Source of the DNA: Cryptomeria japonica
Lineage: Eukaryota > Streptophyta > Pinopsida > Cupressales > Cupressaceae
Reading direction: 5' to 3'
Assembly: GCF_030272615.1 (NCBI RefSeq)
Contig: NC_081414.1
Location: 233,478,733 to 233,542,732 of the forward strand
Length of the DNA stretch: 64,000 nucleotides
The position numbers and the translations under genes were made by a program. Below, in pieces: positions 57,996 through 64,000 of this stretch (its first letter is position 1; the number at the start of each line of letters is the position of its first letter). Below the pieces are notes generated by a model, which saw only the letters and a list, made by a program, of their open reading frames with translations, did not search any database and was not told where the DNA came from.

Positions 57996-59624
57996 TGGTG
58001 TAGGAGCACCTACCTATGAAGACATGAACCAAGAATAAGATGATTTTCTATTAGACTATAAGGAATTTAATAATACCCTATGGGTCCTTTTTGTAATTCA
58101 ATATCCTAGGGGTGTGACAATTTTGTCCATGTTTGGGTCAAACTGTCATCTAGGCCTGGTAGAGAAACTTGAGTCAATAAGGGTCACAATGGTCTAAATT
58201 GAGGGATCAAGTGACCACAAGTCTATTTGAGTCATTTTTTATGTTTTATAATTAAATTTAATCATTTTGGGGGACTATGATAGTCTAGAGTCTAAGTTGG
58301 TTGAATTATGCAAAAGTTGTCATATTGTCAATTTGTTGTCATGACACTTTTGCACTTTTTGTAAGTTGTGATTCTCCAATGGTTAGTTCAGTTTGAAAAA
58401 TGGTTGGAGGAGGTTGTGGTCATTTTAGAGATACTTCTAAAGGCCTAAAACACCGAAGGATGTATGTTGGTTGATTGAGGAAGAAACTGAAGCATCAAGA
58501 ACTATTGAAAAGTCGTAAAAACTGTCTAATTTCTATTGAATGCATACTGAAGGTGGATTGGAAAGAATTCTCATGGCGTATTTTATGTAACTAGATCATG
58601 TTAACTTTGTTTTAATTTCACTATGAAGTCTTGAAGTGATCGCTTCCCCATTCTACAAGCAAATCTCTACTGGGTAGCCTAAAACCCTTAAACCCCTAGG
58701 ATTTGACTGCAATAATGGGTTTTGGCCTATCAATTCTTAACTAAACACTCTGCTATTACATGAGATGATAGGTCATTGTATAATTTTTCAATACCAAAAT
58801 CCATTAGCAGGATACAACATGGAAAAAATGATGGAGAACTAACCCTAGGTCTAACATCTCTATGTGACAAACTGGTTTGATGAGTGCAGTGCATGAGAAT
58901 CAAGTGGTAGAACACTGGAAAGAGGTTTGAATATGGTAGAAGAGTACTTTGGAGGCTTGCATAAAATTTCATGGTAAGTGATGGTCACCCATTAGGATAA
59001 CCAAAACAATTTGTGAAAGGCGTTTAGTCAAATAGGTCTAAAAGCCCTATTAGGTTTGTTAGTGTAGTATCAGTTGGGATATCTGCGAGTTGACCCGATA
59101 CTGGAAACTGAGATATTATTGAGAAATCCAAAAAGGGTATTTGAAAATATATTTTGTTTGCCTAGAACCCCATGGTGTCAAAATTTATCACCCGATTCCC
59201 TCAAATGGATGCCTAATAGCAACCGGTTTAGTTTGTGGGCAAGTGAGTCAAAATTGATGTTCCGGTGGATCTAACCCATGAACTCTAGTTTCATTTTTGT
59301 TAAGGTGTTGTGAGAACACCCCTCCAAGGATCGTTGTGTTGAATTGGTCAAGTGGGCCATTCAAACCCTAAAACCTAGTAGTAGCCCACTCATGTATGCA
59401 AAGGTGTGGGTAGTCACACAAGAACTTGAGAGGTGTTAGTTGTCTGTAAGTGGACATAGTGGAGTGTTGGGTTTTTCCAAGGTGTTGATTGGTGTCGTTG
59501 AACCATTTCTTGACTTGGTGTTGTGTAAGGAGCTTTGGAATTAGGGATTATCGGTTGAGTATGTGATCCTTAGAGGTTGGCTGGTTCAAGGTTACCTCCT
59601 TTTGGTCTGTTGTATTCCTCATCA
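57996..59624 (+). repeat. Chromovirus 3' LTR
   Basis: TGGTGTAGGAGCACC...CCTCATCA, preceded by CCCGAGGAGTA as a weak polypurine stretch. Confidence 0.95.
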
Positions 59625-59629
59625 AGAAG

Positions 59630-59851
59630 TGAGGAAGAGATAGAGAGATTATAGAATGTGAGGGATAAGTTCACAAAGAGAGAAAGAAGGATAAGGAGGA
59701 TGAGTGAGGTGTAGAGGGTGGGAAAGAACAAATGAGGGGAGAGATATAGAAGTGAGAGGCTGTGAGTCTAGGGAGAGAGGGGTGAGAGACCTAGAGGGGG
59801 ATACATGTGAGATATAGAGTGGGAGAGAGAGGGTGGGATGAAGAGCTAGGG
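59630..59851 (+). repeat. GA-rich array, continuation
   Basis: TGAGGAAGAGATAGAGAG and similar text; directly continues the array that ends at 50523 before the chromovirus insertion. Confidence 0.85.
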
Positions 59852-60829
59852 TGATCATACAATACTGGGTTACACTCTTTGGTACATCCCAATTTTCACT
59901 GAAATAATACATTTTTAAAAAAATATAATGATTTAAGCTTTATAAGGTCCCATTTGAAGTAATTAATTGAGGAGAGTTGGATCAAAGGCTCTTAGATCAA
60001 AGTTTATTGGATAGAACCTCTTTACTTCTAAATCATACCTACAATGGAGTCTCCTTCGAACCTATCAAAATTTTGATAAAAAACCACTTTTACATTAGCT
60101 TTTGGAGGGTCAAATGAATTCATTTAGGAGTTTTATTTATTTTTAAGTATTTAGTCCTTATCATAAGCTTTCCATATAGTATAATTTTTAATATATTTAA
60201 TTTCATTAATATATTTGTGTTTTATTTCTTATGAATGTAGGTTTTTCATCGAACATTAAGCATTGTGTTTCACACGTGAAAATTTTGAAAAATAGAGAAA
60301 ACAATTTTGAAAAATATCTTTTCCCTAGGTATTGATATCCTCATTTAAACACAAAAAGAAGAAGTTAATTAAAATGCATAAAAAAAAGTTATGCATTACA
60401 GATTACACCTTTGTCCAAATTTCAATTACTCTATCTTTAAAAATTAACTAAAATAAATATACATATGTAACAAAAAATTATCAATTCACTAGACATCTGT
60501 GTGGCACTTTTGTACTTGAAAAATTAGAATTACCTTCTTTCTATAAAAATTGTTATGCATTAGCAAATAAATGTCACTTCTTAAAAATACTGATTAATGT
60601 AGATATTGAGTTATTAAAAGTTACATAATAATATGGAAGATTAATTTCTAATTTTAAAAATATATATATTTAGAATCTATATGAAAAATCTCACAAATTA
60701 GTAGTTTACTTCATCATCAAATTATTAATGGTTTAGCTGCTATAGGTTTTAGAAAGTAAAGATCTGATGCAAAATGTTTATTTTAGTGTCAAGTTTGGCC
60801 AAAAAGTGTAACCTAGTATTATGGGATCA
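59852..60829. mobile_element. Non-autonomous TIR element nested in the GA array
   Basis: 978 bp of AT-rich, non-coding sequence. The left end TGATCATACAATACTGGG and the minus-strand right end TGATCCCATAATACTAGG are inverted repeats that continue through GTTACACTCTTTGG / GTTACACTTTTTGG (about 26 of 31 matching). No clear target duplication was found. The TIR differs from that of the element at 12014-12982, but the size and the type of insertion site are alike. Confidence 0.72.
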
Positions 60830-61440
60830 ATTAGTAGTGATTGAGAGAATCCAAAGTGAGTAGAGAGAAACATTATGAGAGGGAGAGAGAGAGAGAAGAG
60901 AGGGAGGGAGGGAGGTATAGAGATGGGAGTAAGAAGGGAAGGAAAGGTAGAGAGGGAGAGAGGGTGGGAGAAACCTAGAGAGGGGAGAGAGAGGTGGGTA
61001 ATGAGATAGGGTGAGAAAGGAAGAGATGTAAAGATGGAGGGAAGGAGAGACCTAGGTATGATGAGAGAGATTGTGGGAGGGAGAGGTAGTGATTGAGAGA
61101 ATGGACAGATTGGAGAGTGAAATAATAAGAGATGGAGATAGAATAAGAGAGATGGGGGGAGGAAGGGATAGAGATGGGGGTAAGAAGGGAAGGTGAGGTA
61201 TAGAGGGAGAGAGGGTGGGAGAGACATAGAGAAATAAAGGTAGGAAGGGAGTGAGGGGGATGTATGTAAAGAGAGTGAAGAGTAAGAGAGAGATAAATAG
61301 GTAGTGCTAGATCTTGGGAGAAAGAGGAGAGAGTGAGATAGAGAGGTAGAAAAATGATAGAGGAAGAGTGATAGAGAGAGATCTATAACTCTAGAGTTTG
61401 GGGGAGATAAAGAGAGTGAGATAGAGAGAGAAAGAGAATG
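60830..61440 (+). repeat. GA-rich array, last part
   Basis: GAGAGGGAGAGAGAGAGAGA, GGAGGGAGGGAGG and similar. The reverse-strand Ser/Leu/Pro open frame at 61227-60778 is an artefact. Confidence 0.88.
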
Positions 61441-61640
61441 TTGATAGGAGCATGTTGATTATTAAATTTGACTTTAGGTCTAAAAATTTAAATAATCTTC
61501 TAAAACCTAGAATCCATATTATAACTTCTAGATATCTGAAACCACTCTTAAACATCCTGCCAATATATACATGAAATATAACTTAAAGTATAAGTCCTTA
61601 TACTTTAATTTTATATTTCATGTATATATTCTTGTTGGAA
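61441..61640 (-). repeat. Another copy of the hairpin-bearing inverted-repeat arm
   Basis: In the same order and orientation as 13731-13895: TAATCTTCTAAAACCTAGAA, GAAACCACTCTTAAACATCC, TGCCAATATATACATGAAAT, then a tight hairpin (TACATGAAATATAACTTAAA ... TTTATATTTCATGTATATA). The A/T runs and AAACGGGAT edge of the first locus are missing. A left partner was not found next to the GA array at 49355. Confidence 0.75.
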
Positions 61641-62049
61641 GGGAAGAGAGACAAAATATTTTAATTTAATGAAAAATATGGTGAGCACCCTATTTGGCAT
61701 GTGCCAAATGGATTCATTTAGGCAAAAAAAAATGGCATCTTTTCAAGGTCTCCCATCTTGTTGCACATACCCATAATCTTTGTAGGGGTTACATGTAGTT
61801 TACTAAATGTCACTCCAATCAATGCAAAACACTCAATACCTATTTTAGACCTCATGTACACTAAACAATGCAATTTTTTTTTTCATTTTTATTAGTCTAA
61901 TTTGATATTTTTCTATTAAACTAAATGATATTTAACAATAACAAATTTAAATAGATTAAAAGATAAAATTATTATGTCCCTTTTAAGAATCACTTTACAA
62001 TAAATTTATCTATCATTTGGTGGCTATTAAAGAAAATAAAAAATATCAT
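61641..62049. other. Intergenic sequence, no gene recognised
   Basis: AT-rich, no structure assigned. Confidence 0.4.
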
Positions 62050-62067
62050 ATAGATACATAGAGAATC

Positions 62068-62518
62068 ATGATCAAGCATAGTAGAACATTAAGCATCATT
62101 CAAATAGGACAACTATCAAATACAAGCTTTGATGATGTCATTGAGTTGGAGGGTGCTAAGCCCATCATCTACATTCCCTATTTCTATCTTAAAAGACATA
62201 AGGAGGAAATAGAAAAGACCATTATGGAAATACTAAAAAAAATATTCTGTTTAAAAGCATTTGCATTTCCCTTTAGAGGGGGATTCTATGTCTTTAATCC
62301 ATAAAGCTAAGATTGATGCGATTGAGAATGAATTGAGTTTACTGGGTAAATCCTTTGACTTTATAAGTGACAAGGATAGAGAGCAGAGGAAAAGGATAAA
62401 TTCTCTTCGAGATAAACTATTGTATCTGCAGAGGCAAAGAGAAGGTTTTGTAACTGTTTTCTATAAAGCAAAAGAAATTGTTGAAGAAAAATTAGAGCAT
62501 TTTTTTAGCATTGCTTGA
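62068..62518 (+). pseudogene. Coiled-coil ORF remnant upstream of an LTR
   Basis: Two overlapping open pieces in different frames. 62068-62304 contains FDDVIELEGAKPIIYIPYFY and KRHKEEIEKTIMEILKKI. 62261-62518 contains KAKIDAIENELSLLGKSFDF, KDREQRKRINSLRDKLLYLQ and EIVEEKLEHFF. The second is a strongly charged heptad-like helix. It lies about 350 bases before an LTR with a polypurine stretch between them, so it may be the last ORF of a retroelement. No family is recognised. A frame change near 62270 breaks it. Confidence 0.4.
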
Positions 62519-62807
62519 CGGTGTAGTTGAATATGAGAAAAATCCATTTGCTCCGGATAGTTTTTTCTATGTTGTTGATTTGCTGGTGGACTAGAGGAGT
62601 CTATTAGTAACAATTATATTGGATTGAACTCTTGGGAGGTCCTTATTTTGGAAATGAAGGATAAGTACAAGCTAATCGTTCTGAAGAAGAGCAATTGAAA
62701 GTTATTTTGGGATTGGTACTCATTTTTTACATTCTTTTTACGGTTGAATATATATGTTTTTTCTTTCTTTTCTTTTTCAATTAAAAACACCCTCTGTCCT
62801 TGATGTC

Positions 62808-62820
62808 AAAGAGGGAGAAA
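62808..62820 (+). promoter_or_regulatory. Polypurine-tract-like stretch
   Basis: AAAGAGGGAGAAA in the phrase GATGTCAAAGAGGGAGAAAT, typical of the region just upstream of copia 3' LTRs; the LTR starts 40 bases later. Confidence 0.5.
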
Positions 62821-62860
62821 TGATTGTGACAATTGGAGAAAGGTTTTAGAGTAAGGAGAT

Positions 62861-63323
62861 TGTTGGTGTAAATAATTATTCATCATGGATATTATTACAC
62901 CTTACTTAAATTTACTTAGGTACATGTATTTCATAGTAGTTTGGGTATGAGACACTTGGGTGTTTGTGCCACATTGGGATAGTGTGTGTAGGAGAATTTC
63001 CACCTTTTATGGTGTTGATCTTATCTTGTTGTTACATTCCACCTCATGTGGAATATTATATTGTTTCTCCTACCTACCCACACCTATTTCCTACCCACCT
63101 TTGTTTCTTATTGAGACACATGTCATGTTTGTGTGCTCACATATCCATATAGCCTTGCCTATATAAGCAGACTCATCTACATTGTTTATACGGGCGATCA
63201 TTGAACGCTTGATGATCCAGTTGATCAGTATTTTCTCTTGATAGAATACAATTTATTTCTATCATCTATTTTGTATCTTTATTGTATTTTTCATTGAGCC
63301 CTAGATCTTGGCAAAATCTCACA
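62861..63323 (+). repeat. 463-bp LTR with primer site downstream
   Basis: Starts TGTTGGTGTAAATAATT, ends AAAATCTCACA, and is followed directly by TGGTATCAGAACC. A TATA box CTATATAAG lies at about 63161-63169, followed by a short R/U5-like part. It has a polypurine tract on its left and a primer site on its right, so it could serve as both a 3' and a 5' LTR. Its partner lies outside the window. Confidence 0.7.
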
Positions 63324-63336
63324 TGGTATCAGAACC
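63324..63336 (+). promoter_or_regulatory. Primer binding site (initiator tRNA-Met type)
   Basis: TGGTATCAGAACC directly after the LTR end CA. Confidence 0.8.
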
Positions 63337-64000
63337 ATTAGAGTGTCATTGGTTTGCCAATTGAGAGAAATTTGATGCTATTTGGGCTAATGTATTTTGG
63401 AGCTTTCTATTGCAAGTTATTATTTAAGCTTGATGGGTCAAATATGAGGTTACCGTTGGATTGAGGAGGTCCAATTAAGTCATTTTTGCCTTTTTTTTCA
63501 TCCAAATCGGACTTTAGAGGCCAAATCTAGAGGCATTTGAAGTTTGAAGCTAGGACGAAATTTTTTCAGAAATTATAATCTTGTAGACAATTTTCAAATA
63601 ATGATATCTCACTCATCCAGACTCCTTTTTCAAGCAATGTTTTTTGTTTTGGGGTAGAATGTCGCGATCTATACAGTGGTGTAGGAGTGTTCTATTTTTC
63701 AGATACAAGTTTTTTCGGAAATCATGAAATCCCAATTTTTACAACTTTGGAGGTTTCATTTGGGCTCATATGGACTCCTTTTTAGGTGCCATTTTTTTTC
63801 AAAGTGCATAATTTTTTGTCTAATTTCATAATCTGCCATTTGGTTACAATGATTTTGAGTAGAAATTGTACTTTCAATATTTGGTCATTTTTTGGCCTAT
63901 TTGGTACTTGTATTTTGCTTGGATCTCAGTTTAGATCACAAGCAGTATTTGTTGAAGTCTCTTATATCTCATTTTGAGAAGTTGTAAAGTTGAAATCAGA
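63337..64000 (+). other. Retroelement leader sequence running off the window
   Basis: No open frame of note. The position after a primer site suggests the 5' untranslated leader of an LTR element whose gag lies beyond the window. Confidence 0.5.

Larger units (their letters stand above)
50529..59624 (+). mobile_element. Ty3/gypsy chromovirus, coding-dead, interrupted by a solo LTR
   Basis: A 9,096-bp insertion in the GA array with a perfect target duplication AGAAG (50524-50528, 59625-59629). LTRs of 1,629 bp are about 88-90% identical by eye, so it is much older than the Tat element. The order is gag, protease, RT, RNase H, integrase, with a chromodomain at the integrase C-terminus (57803-57950), which defines the chromoviruses. 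There are many stops and at least six frame changes. A solo LTR (55794-56981) sits in integrase. Confidence 0.95.

Overview
The window looks like a repeat-choked intergenic stretch of a large plant nuclear genome. The evidence is spliced GT-AG introns in one plant-type gene, three LTR retrotransposons with plant-type domain layouts (Ty1/copia, Ty3/gypsy Tat, Ty3/gypsy chromovirus), solo LTRs, AT-rich spacers and long satellite-like arrays. The inflated insertions and solo LTRs would suit a gymnosperm, but that is inference.

Layout. 1-1960: decayed repeat debris. 1965-14012: a compound locus bounded by long inverted repeats that carry A/T tracts and a hairpin. Its core is a CT-rich block followed by about 2.1 kb of short palindromic repeats built on TATGACATAATAGGTCC-like units. 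A full copia element (2179-9508, TSD GTTTG, minus strand) has inserted into the left arm, and a 969-bp TIR element (12014-12982) into the array. 14900-16900: 5' part of a decayed Ty3/gypsy element (LTR-like end, PBS, gag). 19429-22430: the only intact gene, a seven-exon neprosin-type secreted protease on the minus strand, with a SINE-like sequence in its longest intron. 23170-28210: an ancient minus-strand copia pol remnant split by a solo LTR (24780-25943, TSD TAGCT) and by a second unresolved insertion. 28211-33260: AT-rich spacer, small tandem repeats and a copia-like LTR fragment.

33261-49173: a 15.9-kb Tat-lineage gypsy element with about 99% identical LTRs, carrying gag, protease, a G-patch domain, RT, two RNase H domains and integrase. 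It has many stops and two frameshifts. 49355-61440: GA-rich low-complexity arrays (the same sequence class as 9640-10610, opposite strand) with a short telomere-like block. They are interrupted by a chromovirus (50529-59624, TSD AGAAG, itself split by a solo LTR at 55794-56981, TSD CTTTA) and by a 978-bp TIR element (59852-60829). They end in another copy of the hairpin arm (61441-61640). 61641-64000: a further retroelement 3' region, a 463-bp LTR with a PBS, and leader sequence.

How it fits together: the host contributes one gene. Everything else is a nest of mobile elements whose order of insertion can be read from target-site duplications. All three long LTR elements appear coding-dead, each with a visible active-site or zinc-ligand substitution as well as stops or frameshifts. 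The least described material is the hairpin-ended, CT/GA-array-containing element family with its palindromic satellite.
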